The notes under the pieces are model-generated. The model saw only the letters and a list, made by a program, of their open reading frames with translations. It had not been told where the DNA came from and ran no database searches. Shown piece by piece: positions 1 through 8,142 of a DNA stretch of 64,000 nt. Made by a program: the position numbers and the translations under genes. Origin of the DNA: Brevibacillus antibioticus (lineage in GTDB: Bacteria; Bacillota; Bacilli; Brevibacillales; Brevibacillaceae); contig NZ_SZNK01000001.1 in the NCBI RefSeq assembly GCF_005217615.1, positions 370,001 through 434,000 of the forward strand, read 5' to 3'. Every line of letters begins with the position of its first letter. The first letter of the stretch is position 1.

Positions 1-152
1 GACCTGAAAGTATCCAGATAGGCTTGTTGTTTGGTGAGGTCAGCCTCTCGCAATCTTTTCATCATGGGTAGCAGAACAAAAAATGGTCCAATGGACATTA
101 TGGCACTGAGAATATGTAGATAAAGAATCGCCTTATATAATAAAATGCCCAC
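1..152 (-). CDS. Membrane protein, N-terminal fragment
   Basis: An open frame starts at a GTG and runs off the left edge of the window, giving about 50 residues. It begins VGILLYKAILYLHILSAIMS, a hydrophobic helix of the sort that starts small integral membrane proteins (a DUF2269-like start is possible, by resemblance only). It is followed by a charged stretch and has no internal stop. The start lies two bases after the stop of the ASCH gene, so the two are probably co-transcribed and translationally coupled. No strong Shine-Dalgarno sequence is visible. The function is unknown. Confidence 0.5.
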   Translation of the reverse strand, partial: MGILLYKAILYLHILSAIMSIGPFFVLLPMMKRLREADLTKQQAYLDTFR

Positions 153-154
153 CG

Positions 155-517
155 TTATTTTTTCATGTCCGGGCTAAATTCATGGACCCACACTCGCATT
201 TGCGGCAGCCAAGGCATCCCAGGATGAGATGATAGAATGGATTGCTTATATTCCTCTACATTTGAATATCCCTCTTGCTTGGCATCATCATCGGTTAATT
301 CCCCGAGCGACTGTGAATAAACCTTGTCTATTACAAATTCGTGGCCTTCGAGGGTCATGATTTCACCAACATCTGCGTAGCGTCCATTGCGACGGGTCGC
401 GGTTTTTTGTCCTGACAATACTTTCTCGATATCCGGCTTCACGGTAATTAAACGATCGATTGTACAGGTTTTGGGTGGCAAAGCGTTGGAACCCATTTGA
501 TTTTGCATACATGTCAT
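155..517 (-). CDS. ASCH-domain protein
   Basis: This 120-residue protein has an ASCH-like fold pattern: an N-terminal strand with ITVKPDIEKVLSGQKTATRR (the K..S.KT.T.R signature), a compact beta core with the phrase VGEIMTLEGHEFVI, a helix around YSNVEEYKQSI, and a C-terminal strand ending VWVHEFSP. ASCH domains resemble PUA domains and are thought to bind RNA or nucleotides; some act as amidohydrolases on acetylated cytidine. The chosen ATG sits 5 nt after AGGAGG; a second ATG three codons in is also possible. The specific substrate cannot be told from the sequence. Confidence 0.75.
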   Translation of the reverse strand: MTCMQNQMGSNALPPKTCTIDRLITVKPDIEKVLSGQKTATRRNGRYADVGEIMTLEGHEFVIDKVYSQSLGELTDDDAKQEGYSNVEEYKQSILSSHPGMPWLPQMRVWVHEFSPDMKK

Positions 518-637
518 CCTCCTTTTTTCTTCAAAACCACTTTATCATAAGTCGAGCCATGAATGCACAAGCACACGACTGTATGGTTGGACGGGTGGGT
601 CAGTCTTTAACGGTCAGAATAGTGTAATAACATAGAA

Positions 638-660
638 AAGACCCATCCTCATGGGGTCTT
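638..660 (-). terminator. Rho-independent terminator of the exported-protein gene
   Basis: A 7-bp stem (AAGACCC/GGGTCTT) with a 9-nt loop is followed, on the minus strand, by a short T-rich run. It lies about 20 bases past the stop codon of the minus-strand gene just to its right. Confidence 0.7.
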
Positions 661-679
661 AGCATATTATCGGTTAATA

Positions 680-1396
680 TTATTTTTTGGTATCCAATTT
701 AACCATAGACTTTAGTACTTTTACTAATTGCTCTGGTGTAGTTCGCCCAGTGATTATGTACCACGTTTTTCCATTATTATAAGACCAACCAGCATCCGAA
801 CGAACACCCTCATTTGTATCAATAGCTGTCATCTGTCCATTTATTGCACCATGAACAGGATTACTTCCCTTTGGAATTGTAGCCATGACACGCTTCATGA
901 TATTAATAGCATTGTTAGTATTCTCTGCCCATACCAAGTATTCCCACCCGTTATCTTTCCAGATAAATGCTCTTTTATTAGCAGAATACTTTACATCATA
1001 CCCGTTAAATTTAGTGGCTCCCTCTGGTATCTCGAACATTTCGTATGTAGAGAAAGGCTGTTTTCGGTAACTAGGAAGTGTACCTGCTGACATTGTCATT
1101 ACGTCAAAAGTAAGCATTTTTGATTCTCCATCATGCACTCTTTGGCGTGATATCTCGAATAAATAATGGTCTTTACTTACTTCAAGTTTGCTTACAAATA
1201 AAGAACCAAGACTTCGAGAAAATTCAGATGAAGCTATATAAGTAGGAACATACACAGCAACATCTACTTTTTTCAGTTCATCAACATACTGTCTATCCCA
1301 AGTAAACGGTTCGACTTCCTCGTCTTGAATAGCGACAGCAACAGAAGCAAAACCGATAAGCACTGTAACAAAGAGCAAGATAACTTTCTTCTGCAT
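680..1396 (-). CDS. Exported protein of unknown function
   Basis: The 238-residue protein starts with a clear signal peptide (MQKKVILLFVTVLIGFASVA, cleavage probably after VAVA), so it is secreted or surface-attached. The mature part has two similar-looking modules, each with an aromatic strand pair and then a helix: one around NGWEYLVWAENTNNAINIMK and one near the end around GKTWYIITGRTTPEQLVKVL. That W..Y...G..T.EQL.K pattern resembles DUF4367-type domains found on anti-sigma and envelope proteins; this link is inference. There is no lipobox and there are no cysteines. Upstream, GAGGAGGTG lies about 14 nt from the ATG, which is rather distant. Confidence 0.65.
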   Translation of the reverse strand: MQKKVILLFVTVLIGFASVAVAIQDEEVEPFTWDRQYVDELKKVDVAVYVPTYIASSEFSRSLGSLFVSKLEVSKDHYLFEISRQRVHDGESKMLTFDVMTMSAGTLPSYRKQPFSTYEMFEIPEGATKFNGYDVKYSANKRAFIWKDNGWEYLVWAENTNNAINIMKRVMATIPKGSNPVHGAINGQMTAIDTNEGVRSDAGWSYNNGKTWYIITGRTTPEQLVKVLKSMVKLDTKK

Positions 1397-1695
1397 AAAG
1401 CACCAAGCACCTCCTCACCTATTTTTTGTATATGGGTAAATTCTATGCGAAGTGTTTTATGAAACAAAAAAGTGGATAGTCATTTGTCCAGTTTTGAACA
1501 ACTGGGTTTCGATAGTTCAATAAGGCAGTGTAAGACTCTATTATTCAGTTTAGATCCATAGACTACTTCATTCCGACGTATAGACTAAAACTAATAATCA
1601 TTTATCTGGTGATTTAGTTAATAGGGGGGGTGGAACTTATCCGGAAGGTACATATCATGACGCGAAGACTTAAGAGTTAATAAAGGCTAGTATAA
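1397..1695. other. Intergenic region between divergent small genes
   Basis: About 300 AT-rich bases separate the minus-strand exported-protein gene from the plus-strand small membrane protein gene. It must hold both promoters, but I see no convincing -35/-10 pair. A G7 run (TAGGGGGGGTGG) lies near 1622-1633. No conserved RNA or repeat is recognised. Confidence 0.4.
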
Positions 1696-1902
1696 ATGAA
1701 AAAATTCCTTGTATACTTACTTTTAGTGGCGGTTTTTTCCGCTTTTCTTTGTTTTTACTTTGATAAATTTATGATTGGTTACGGGATAATATTTGGGATT
1801 ATAACGATTATTACGGCAATCGCTAATATGGTAAGCATAGATAACACGATCTATTTAGACAAGAAAATGAATGAATATAAGGAACATAACAAGTCCCCTT
1901 AA
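1696..1902 (+). CDS. Small two-helix membrane protein
   Basis: This 68-residue protein is mostly two transmembrane helices: residues about 4-22 (FLVYLLLVAVFSAFLCFYF) and about 28-47 (GYGIIFGIITIITAIANMV), followed by a short charged tail. The ribosome binding site is weak (AAAGG about 10 nt before the ATG). It is not recognised as a member of a named family. The clear hydrophobic pattern and a hairpin placed exactly at its stop codon support it as a real gene. Confidence 0.55.
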   Translation: MKKFLVYLLLVAVFSAFLCFYFDKFMIGYGIIFGIITIITAIANMVSIDNTIYLDKKMNEYKEHNKSP

Positions 1903-1916
1903 TTGCGAAAGGGGAC
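1893..1916 (+). terminator. Hairpin at the stop codon of the small membrane gene
   Basis: The stem GTCCCCTT/AAGGGGAC (8 bp, 8-nt loop) overlaps the stop codon. The following bases are only weakly T-rich (ACTTGTCT), so it may be an inefficient terminator or an mRNA 3' stabiliser. Confidence 0.45.
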
Positions 1917-1961
1917 ACTTGTCTAAAGTCTGGAGAGGGTAGAGAGTATCCCTCTTCTTTT

Positions 1962-2420
1962 TTATTGCTTCAATCCAAGCGCAGGCTCCCAGCCAAAGCT
2001 GTCAAACCACTGCTTCCGTATGAAGTTTGAGAGAGCTTGTCTCACATAAGGAATGACGTTCGGGGGTAATTTATCCATATCCACCCATACGAGCTCATCG
2101 CATTTATTCGGCTCGGCATTGATAATTTCTCCGCGCCATTCAGTGGCAGCGACGAAAAAATCAATGCGCTCATCATTGGAGCGACGATGCATGACGCCTA
2201 CCATCTCCAAGCTCGCTGGATCGATGTCTATTCCGCACTCTTCTTTTGCCTCGCGGATCGCGGCTGTCTTCACTTCTTCATTCCCATCCAGATGTCCAGC
2301 AGGCACACTGTAATTGCCGTCTTCGTAGCCGGTATTATAGCGGCGTAATAACAAGACTTGCGCACCCTTCACCAGGAAAAGGTGAACGGCGACCTGCATC
2401 GCGAAGCGCTCTTTCTGCAT
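1962..2420 (-). CDS. Nudix hydrolase
   Basis: The 152-residue protein carries a complete Nudix box, G-x5-E-x7-R-E-U-x-E-E-x-G-U, at about residues 42-64 (GHLDGNE ... REAKEECGI). The glutamates of the REAKEE core bind the catalytic divalent metal. Nudix enzymes hydrolyse nucleoside diphosphates linked to another group; the arrangement MQVAVHLFLVKGAQVLLLRR followed by VPAGHLDG is typical of MutT/ADP-ribose-pyrophosphatase-like housecleaning enzymes, but the substrate cannot be read from the sequence. The start has GAGGAG 8 nt upstream. Its gene follows the 51-codon membrane protein gene by 15 nt, so they form a small operon. Confidence 0.85.
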   Translation of the reverse strand: MQKERFAMQVAVHLFLVKGAQVLLLRRYNTGYEDGNYSVPAGHLDGNEEVKTAAIREAKEECGIDIDPASLEMVGVMHRRSNDERIDFFVAATEWRGEIINAEPNKCDELVWVDMDKLPPNVIPYVRQALSNFIRKQWFDSFGWEPALGLKQ

Positions 2421-2435
2421 GCGGATTCTCCTCTA

Positions 2436-2591
2436 TTAATGATATTCTTCCGGGCGATGATTCTCAGCAGCCTGTCTACGGCGTTCCAGTCTGTTTTTTT
2501 TCAAAATAGGTGAGCTGGTCAAGCCCATAAGCAGCATAATAATTCCAGCAGCACCCAGGACGATTCCGATTATAAGATAAAGCCAATTCAT
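2436..2591 (-). CDS. Small single-pass membrane protein (51 aa)
   Basis: This short gene begins MNWLYLIIGIVLGAAGIIML. It has one transmembrane helix (about residues 4-24), followed by a basic, Arg-rich cytoplasmic tail (KKNRLERRRQ) and an acidic end. AGGAGG sits 8 nt before the ATG, an ideal ribosome binding site that strongly supports translation. It is followed 15 nt later by the Nudix hydrolase gene, whose Shine-Dalgarno overlaps the gap, suggesting coupling. No named family is recognised. Confidence 0.75.
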   Translation of the reverse strand: MNWLYLIIGIVLGAAGIIMLLMGLTSSPILKKNRLERRRQAAENHRPEEYH

Positions 2592-2645
2592 TGAAAAAGA
2601 CCTCCTTCATTCATGCAAAGCGAACATGATTCTAAATGGGAACTA

Positions 2646-2654
2646 TGCTATAAT
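2646..2654 (+). promoter_or_regulatory. Extended -10 promoter of tkt
   Basis: TGCTATAAT is a perfect extended -10 element. The -35 region 17 nt upstream (ATGATT) is poor, as is usual for extended -10 promoters. Transcription should start near 2661, leaving a leader of about 60 nt before the transketolase ATG. Confidence 0.65.
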
Positions 2655-2720
2655 GGCACAGTGTGTTTTTACCAGATACTCGGTAGTTATTTCTAGAAAA
2701 CGCAGGGAGGATTTTGCGAG

Positions 2721-4727
2721 ATGACTCAGCATACGTCTGTTGATCAGCTATCCATTAATACCATCCGCACGCTGGCGATTGATGCCATCGAGAAGGCGAA
2801 TTCCGGTCACCCGGGTATGCCGATGGGTGCAGCCCCTATGGCACATGTACTGTGGAGCCGCTTTATGAAAGTAAATCCGAGCAACCCAAATTGGATTGAC
2901 CGTGACCGTTTTGTCCTCTCAGCAGGACATGGCTCTATGCTATTATACTCGATGTTGCATCTGATGAAATACGATGTTTCACTGGAAGACCTACATAACT
3001 TTCGTCAATGGGGCAGCAAAACACCTGGTCACCCTGAGTTTGGACACACGGCGGGTGTTGACGCGACAACCGGTCCTCTGGGACAAGGGATCGCGATGGC
3101 TGTCGGCATGGCGATGGCTGAAAAGCACATGGCAGCTGTTTACAACCGCGACAATTTTGACATCGTTGACCATTACACATACGTGATCTGCGGCGATGGT
3201 GACCTGATGGAGGGTGTATCCAGCGAGGCTTCTTCTCTGGCCGCTCACCTGAAACTGGGTAAAATGATCGTGCTCTACGATTCGAACGATATCTCTCTGG
3301 ATGGAGAGCTTTCCCGTTCCTTCTCTGAAAATGTAGCGGGTCGCTACCAAGCGTATGGTTGGCAATACATTCGCGTAGAAGACGGCAATGATCTGGCTGC
3401 TATTGACGCGGCTATCGCAGAAGCGAAAAAAGATTTGGATCGTCCTACCTTGATCGAAGTAAAAACCGTCATTGGATACGGAAGCCCGAACAAAGGCGGC
3501 TCCAGCTCTTCTCACGGCGCTCCACTTGGAAAAGACGAAGTGAAGCTGACAAAAGCAAACTACGAGTGGCACCATGAAAGTGAGTTCCACGTACCACAAG
3601 AAGTGACTGATTTCTTCGCAGGCTTGGCTGATGCTGGCGAAAAAGCAGAAGCTGCTTGGCGCGACCAGTTTGCTGCTTACGCAAAAGCGTATCCGGAACT
3701 GGCGCTGCAATTTACAACTGCACAAGAAGGTCAACTGCCTGCTGGTTGGGACAACCATATGCCAACGTATGAAGCTGGCGCGAAGCTAGCGACACGTGTT
3801 GCTTCCGGTAATGCGATCAATGCATTGGCAAACAGCGTTCCGTTCTTCCTGGGCGGATCTGCTGACTTGGCACATTCCAACAACACGGTGATTAAAGAAG
3901 CGGGCAACTTCCTGCCAGGTTCTTACGATGGCCGCAACATTTGGTTTGGTGTTCGCGAATTTGCAATGGGTGCAGCCCTCAACGGTATGGCTCTCCACGG
4001 TGGCGTAAAAGTATACGGTGGTACGTTCTTCGTGTTCTCCGACTACGTGCGTCCGGCGATTCGCCTCTCTGCATTGATGAAGCAGCCAGTCGTCTACGTA
4101 TTTACACATGACTCGATCGCAGTTGGTGAAGACGGACCGACGCATGAGCCGATTGAGCAGCTCGCTTCCTTGCGCGCAATGCCAGGCTTGACCATTCTTC
4201 GTCCGTCTGATGCAGTGGAGACAAACGAAGCTTGGAAATATGCTGTATCCCGCACAGATGAGCCAATCGTTCTGGTGCTGACTCGTCAAAACCTGCCAGT
4301 TCTGCCTGAGACCATTGAGAAAGCGGCAGAAGGCGTGAGCAAAGGGGCGTATGTTCTCGCAGACGCTCCAAGCGGCAATCCGCAGCTCATCCTGCTCGCA
4401 ACTGGATCTGAGGTATCTCTCGTGATGCAGGCGCGTGAGCAATTGCTCGCGAAAGGTATTGAAACACGCGTTGTTTCCATGCCGAGCTGGAATCTGTTCG
4501 AGCGTCAACCGAAAGAGTATCGCGACGCTGTGATTCCACCGTCCGTAAAAGCACGCGTGGCGGTAGAAATGGGCTCTCCAATGGGCTGGGAGCGTTATGC
4601 TGGCGATAACGGTACGGTCATCGCAATCGATCAGTTTGGCGCATCTGCACCAGGTGAGCGTATCATGAAGGAATACGGCTTCACGGTAGAAAATGTTGTA
4701 GCTGAAGCAGAAAAACTGCTGAAATAA
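2721..4727 (+). CDS. tkt: Transketolase
   Basis: This 668-residue, full-length thiamine-diphosphate enzyme of the non-oxidative pentose phosphate pathway transfers two-carbon units between sugar phosphates in the cytoplasm. Visible signatures are the N-terminal [11 protein letters not shown], the ThDP/Mg2+ motif starting GDGDLMEG and ending near the DSNDIS segment, the GFGSxxKGG-like substrate loop ([15 protein letters not shown]), the pyrimidine-domain segment around [15 protein letters not shown] (catalytic His and Glu region), and a C-terminal regulatory domain ending EAEKLLK. The start has GGGAGG 10 nt upstream and its own promoter and terminator, so it is a single-gene transcription unit. 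Confidence 0.97.
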   Translation: MTQHTSVDQLSINTIRTLAIDAIEKANSGHPGMPMGAAPMAHVLWSRFMKVNPSNPNWIDRDRFVLSAGHGSMLLYSMLHLMKYDVSLEDLHNFRQWGSKTPGHPEFGHTAGVDATTGPLGQGIAMAVGMAMAEKHMAAVYNRDNFDIVDHYTYVICGDGDLMEGVSSEASSLAAHLKLGKMIVLYDSNDISLDGELSRSFSENVAGRYQAYGWQYIRVEDGNDLAAIDAAIAEAKKDLDRPTLIEVKTVIGYGSPNKGGSSSSHGAPLGKDEVKLTKANYEWHHESEFHVPQEVTDFFAGLADAGEKAEAAWRDQFAAYAKAYPELALQFTTAQEGQLPAGWDNHMPTYEAGAKLATRVASGNAINALANSVPFFLGGSADLAHSNNTVIKEAGNFLPGSYDGRNIWFGVREFAMGAALNGMALHGGVKVYGGTFFVFSDYVRPAIRLSALMKQPVVYVFTHDSIAVGEDGPTHEPIEQLASLRAMPGLTILRPSDAVETNEAWKYAVSRTDEPIVLVLTRQNLPVLPETIEKAAEGVSKGAYVLADAPSGNPQLILLATGSEVSLVMQAREQLLAKGIETRVVSMPSWNLFERQPKEYRDAVIPPSVKARVAVEMGSPMGWERYAGDNGTVIAIDQFGASAPGERIMKEYGFTVENVVAEAEKLLK

Positions 4728-4744
4728 ATCGTAAACCTTTAGTA

Positions 4745-4779
4745 AAAAGCCTATCTTCTGTTTCAGGAGATAGGCTTTT
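4745..4779 (+). terminator. Rho-independent terminator of tkt
   Basis: A 12-bp perfect stem (AAAAGCCTATCT/AGATAGGCTTTT) with an 11-nt loop starts 17 bases after the stop codon; the 3' arm ends in a T-run. Its symmetry allows it to work on both strands. Confidence 0.85.
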
Positions 4780-4897
4780 CCAGTGACAAACGGAATTTTG
4801 TATGGAATGATAGACTACAACCCAAAACAGAAACTTTTTTGAAATGGGACCGTCTATATAAGATGTGGGGGAGAGAGAGAAGACCAGGAGGTGAATA

Positions 4898-7414
4898 ATG
4901 GCAGCAAAGGCCAAGAAGAAAGTCAAGAAGAAAAAGAACAACTTGCTGATGATTGCCGTATCGTTTGCAATTTTCCTTATCCTAAGTGTGATTGGGGGCT
5001 ACTTCGCCCTGTTGTATGCGGGAGACCGGATGATTGAGGAAAACGTACAAAAGCTACAGGACTTAAAAGCAGAACCAACGGTCATATACGACAAAAACGG
5101 AGTAGAGATGACGAGCCTGATTCGTCAGAAGAACCGTGTATACAAACCGATTAATGAAATGCCAAAGACTTTGATCGATGCTTTCCTCGCCGTAGAGGAT
5201 AAGCGCTTTTATGAACACAAGGGCGTCGATATGGTTCGGATCGGTGGCGCCATCGTCAATGACATCAAAAAAGGATCGTTAGCTGAAGGGGGAAGTACCA
5301 TTACCCAACAGCTAGCAAGAAACGTCTTTCTCACCCTAGACCAAACATTCTGGCGTAAAACAAAAGAAATGAGTATCGCGATTGGCTTGGAGCGCAAGTA
5401 CTCCAAGGATCAAATTTTAGAGATGTACTTGAACCGCGTTTATTTGGGTGAAGGGGAATTTGGGGTAGAGGATGCTGCCCAGTATTACTTCGGCAAGTCG
5501 GTAAGCAATGTTACCGTTGCAGAAGCAGCGATGCTGGCGGCCATTCCAAAAGCACCGACTACTTATTCACCTTTTAACAATCCAGAAAAAGCGAAACTGC
5601 GTCGAGACACCGTTATTCGTCTGATGTATGAGCAAGGAATCATTACTAATGAACAAAAAGACGCAGCTCAAGCAGAGGCATTGCCAAAAGAACCGCATGA
5701 AGTGGCGGGTGCGAGCTTGAAAAAAGGCTATCGCGCGTTTTTTGACAATATGTTGAAAGAGTCCGAAGCAGAGTTCGGTGTAACGGAAGAGGAGCTGTAT
5801 CGCGGAGGATGGAACGTTTACACATCCTTCGATCCGAAAGTACAGGATGCCATGATAGAGGAATATGCCAAAGCCAAAAACTTCCCGAAAGATGGCGCCA
5901 AGCGCGGTGTAGAATCATCGATGATTGTCATCGACGCGAAAACGGGCGGAATTGCTGGGATGATAGGTGGACGCAATTATGCGCCAAAAGGCTTTAACTA
6001 TGCGACAGATATGAAGCGTCAGCCGGGCTCCAGCTTTAAGCCGATTGCCGTGTTCGCTCCAGCAGTCAATAAAGATATCAACAAATGGAACGCGAATTCA
6101 CAACTGAGCAACAAACGGCAGAGCTTTAATGGCTATGAGCCGCGCAACTACAATAACCGCTACACGGAAACAGTAAGTATGAGCCGGGCGATGATCGACT
6201 CCGCGAATATCCCGCCTGTTTGGCTGTTAAATGAAATTGGGGTATCAGAAAGCTTGGCATACCTCAAGAAAGTCGGCATAGAGCTGACACCGAATGACCG
6301 AAACCTGGCGATTGCTCTCGGGGGATTGAATGAAGGTATATCCCCGCTGGAAATGGCTCAGGCCTATACACCTTTTGTGAATGCAGGGGTAGTGTCTGAG
6401 GCGCACTCGATCAGCAAGGTCGAGAATAAGGATGAGGGTGTCGTTCGTGAATACCAGCCAAAACAATCTGAAGCACTGAAGCCGGAAGCAGCTTGGGAGA
6501 TTCACACCATGCTGGAGAAAGCGGTTCAGGAAGGGACAGGGAAGGCAGCGCGTATTTCTGGCCGCCATGTTGCAGGTAAAACCGGTACGACCCAATCAAT
6601 AGCAGGCGATAGCAAAGCAAACAAGGATGCTTGGTTTGTGGGCTATACTCCGGAATATGTCGGTGCCGTTTGGATGGGCTTCGATCCGGAGGACAAACAG
6701 CATTTGATGCACCAAGGAAGTAGCATGACGGCGCAAATGTTCTCCAAAGTGCTGGGAACTGCCTTAAAAGGTGTACCGTCATCGGACTTCGTTCGACCAG
6801 AAGGCGCCGTACAACATAAACAAGAGGAAGTTGAATCGGAAATCCAATTGGCTGCGGATATGACATTGGACACAAGTACGAATAAATTGATGGTCGTGCT
6901 TAGCTGGATTGGTGGGGCTAACGGAGATACGTACGATCTGTACCGCATTAGCGAAAACGGTGAAAGACAGCTCATCTCTGCGGGTATGAAGGAAACCTCT
7001 TATGTAGATGTGCTAGATAGTCCGAAACAGTATCAGTATCAAGTCGTTCCACGAAATGCACAAGGCGAGGAAGGCACGCCTTCAAAAACAGTCCCAATCG
7101 ATTCCAAGAAGCTGGAGAATCTGATTAATCAAGATCCTGGTCATAACGAGGAAGGCAGCAATCAGGGACAAAATCCGGATGGTACGGGAAATGGCAACGG
7201 GGAAATTCCACCGGACCAAGGTACCGGAGGAACTGGTTCGCATACAAATAATGGAAGCGGTAGCCAACCGCCAAATCCGGGAACAGGTGAGGTTCCACCG
7301 GACATCGCGAATCCAGTACCTGGTCAGACAAATGGTTCCTCCAATGAAATTCAATTACCACCACCTCCACAAGAGGAGGGGCAGAACCAGTCCCCAGATG
7401 CTTCAAACGGCTAA
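4898..7414 (+). CDS. ponA: Class A penicillin-binding protein (PBP1A type)
   Basis: This 838-residue bifunctional peptidoglycan synthase polymerises glycan strands and cross-links peptides at the outer membrane face. Order: Lys-rich cytoplasmic tail (1-14); transmembrane anchor (about 15-40); GT51 glycosyltransferase with catalytic Glu100 in AVEDKRFYEH and the GGSTITQQLARN motif; and transpeptidase with Ser378 in SSFK, SAN at 435-437 and KTG at 561-563. After the catalytic part come a fibronectin-III-like module (about 660-730) and a roughly 100-residue Gly/Asn/Pro/Gln-rich tail. AGGAGGTG lies 7 nt before the ATG. The neighbour ypoC is also next to ponA in Bacillus. The long disordered tail probably reaches into the wall; this is inference. 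Confidence 0.95.
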   Translation: MAAKAKKKVKKKKNNLLMIAVSFAIFLILSVIGGYFALLYAGDRMIEENVQKLQDLKAEPTVIYDKNGVEMTSLIRQKNRVYKPINEMPKTLIDAFLAVEDKRFYEHKGVDMVRIGGAIVNDIKKGSLAEGGSTITQQLARNVFLTLDQTFWRKTKEMSIAIGLERKYSKDQILEMYLNRVYLGEGEFGVEDAAQYYFGKSVSNVTVAEAAMLAAIPKAPTTYSPFNNPEKAKLRRDTVIRLMYEQGIITNEQKDAAQAEALPKEPHEVAGASLKKGYRAFFDNMLKESEAEFGVTEEELYRGGWNVYTSFDPKVQDAMIEEYAKAKNFPKDGAKRGVESSMIVIDAKTGGIAGMIGGRNYAPKGFNYATDMKRQPGSSFKPIAVFAPAVNKDINKWNANSQLSNKRQSFNGYEPRNYNNRYTETVSMSRAMIDSANIPPVWLLNEIGVSESLAYLKKVGIELTPNDRNLAIALGGLNEGISPLEMAQAYTPFVNAGVVSEAHSISKVENKDEGVVREYQPKQSEALKPEAAWEIHTMLEKAVQEGTGKAARISGRHVAGKTGTTQSIAGDSKANKDAWFVGYTPEYVGAVWMGFDPEDKQHLMHQGSSMTAQMFSKVLGTALKGVPSSDFVRPEGAVQHKQEEVESEIQLAADMTLDTSTNKLMVVLSWIGGANGDTYDLYRISENGERQLISAGMKETSYVDVLDSPKQYQYQVVPRNAQGEEGTPSKTVPIDSKKLENLINQDPGHNEEGSNQGQNPDGTGNGNGEIPPDQGTGGTGSHTNNGSGSQPPNPGTGEVPPDIANPVPGQTNGSSNEIQLPPPPQEEGQNQSPDASNG

Positions 7415-7431
7415 AGATTAGCCCAGCAAGA

Positions 7432-7494
7432 ACGATTCAAAACCGATTCAAAACCGATTCAAAACCGATTCAAAACCGATTCAAAACCGATTCG
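7432..7494. repeat. Phased 11-bp tandem repeat with A-tracts
   Basis: Five exact copies of the 11-bp unit CCGATTCAAAA-type begin at 7443, 7454, 7465, 7476 and 7487; one degenerate copy (ACGATTCAA) precedes them. Each unit has an AAAA tract, so A-tracts recur every 11 bp, close to one helical turn. Such phasing is known to bend DNA. The array ends 5 bp before the -35 box of the ypoC-like gene. Confidence 0.9.
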
Positions 7495-7499
7495 ACTAT

Positions 7500-7527
7500 T
7501 TGCACAGCTTCTTTCGCGTGGTACAAT
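7500..7527 (+). promoter_or_regulatory. Sigma-A promoter of the ypoC-like gene
   Basis: TTGCAC, a 16-bp spacer and TACAAT, with TG one base ahead of the -10 (extended -10). It lies directly downstream of the phased A-tract array, which may act as an upstream curved-DNA activator (inference). Confidence 0.7.
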
Positions 7528-7559
7528 ACCATTAAATCGGGAGACAGGGGGGACAGTCC

Positions 7560-7910
7560 ATGTCTGGCTACGCACAAAGGGATCTACCCACATTTTTCAA
7601 AGAACAGTTACGCCAAACCAAGGTGAATTTTGAGCGAGCACTTGACTGTAAACACACCGATTTCGATGATCTTTACCCATACATGAACGAGCAGCCACAG
7701 TTCTTCTGGTACAAACGTTACGTGGCTTGGTCAGAATTGTTGACCGTCGTACGTCTAGCTGAACAATTGGGTATTGAGTGGACAGAGGATTTCAGTGAGC
7801 AGCAGGTAGAATTCATTCAAGGCAAGGTTCTGCAAGGAAAAGTGCTCGATTATTGGAACCCAGAGGAAGAACAAGAAGAATCGATGAGGGAATTGGAAGA
7901 AGAAAAATAG
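7560..7910 (+). CDS. ypoC: YpoC-like protein
   Basis: This 116-residue soluble protein is rich in Trp, Tyr and charged residues. Its central segment FFWYKRYVAWSELLTVVRLA is followed by an acidic tail (EEEQEESMRELEEE). It is assigned as YpoC-like because of its size, helical tryptophan-rich core and position next to ponA, which is the Bacillus subtilis order; the sequence link is from memory and is not certain. The function of YpoC is not known. A GGGGGGA ribosome binding site precedes the ATG. It is a single-gene unit with its own promoter and a strong terminator. Confidence 0.6.
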   Translation: MSGYAQRDLPTFFKEQLRQTKVNFERALDCKHTDFDDLYPYMNEQPQFFWYKRYVAWSELLTVVRLAEQLGIEWTEDFSEQQVEFIQGKVLQGKVLDYWNPEEEQEESMRELEEEK

Positions 7911-7928
7911 ATGTGAAAGTAAAACATG

Positions 7929-7960
7929 GCGCGTTCCCATTCTCGGGAACGCGCTTTTTT
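7929..7960 (+). terminator. Rho-independent terminator of the ypoC-like gene
   Basis: A perfect 10-bp GC-rich stem (GCGCGTTCCC/GGGAACGCGC) with a 6-nt loop and six Ts. Confidence 0.95.
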
Positions 7961-8033
7961 GTGTGCGCGAAGAAAGGTTCACTTTTGAAGTAACAGTGTC
8001 TAATATTTCGTACATGTTTATGTATTTTTGTAA

Positions 8034-8051
8034 AAAAATGTATACATTTTT
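8034..8051. promoter_or_regulatory. 18-bp perfect palindrome upstream of the collagenase gene
   Basis: AAAAATGTATACATTTTT is its own reverse complement and lies about 90 bp before the collagenase start. It is not a terminator by position (no T-run beyond the arms and no gene ending there). It looks like an operator for a dimeric regulator of this extracellular protease; the regulator is unknown. Confidence 0.5.
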
Positions 8052-8142
8052 ACTGTTCTTTTCTGATATATGTATTGGCACCATAGTTGCAATTCTAAAA
8101 GCGTGTCATGTATTTCACCATTCAAAGGAGGTTTGCTCATTC

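Noticed and set aside
2991..3758. Long antisense open frame (255 codons) inside tkt
   Set aside because: Shadow of the strongly coding transketolase gene; no ribosome site, no promoter and no recognisable protein. Other long antisense frames in ponA, the L,D-transpeptidase and the capsule genes were rejected for the same reason.
4856..4861. TATAAG as a -10 box for ponA
   Set aside because: No matching -35 at 16-18 bp and no TG extension; not reported as a promoter.
7432..7494. CRISPR array
   Set aside because: The units are 11 bp, contiguous and without spacers, and no cas gene is present.
7963..8142. In-frame upstream extension of the collagenase gene with an ATG at 7963
   Set aside because: It starts at the end of the previous terminator, has no ribosome binding site, and would put a hydrophobic stretch ahead of the clear signal peptide that begins at 8143 behind AAAGGAGG.
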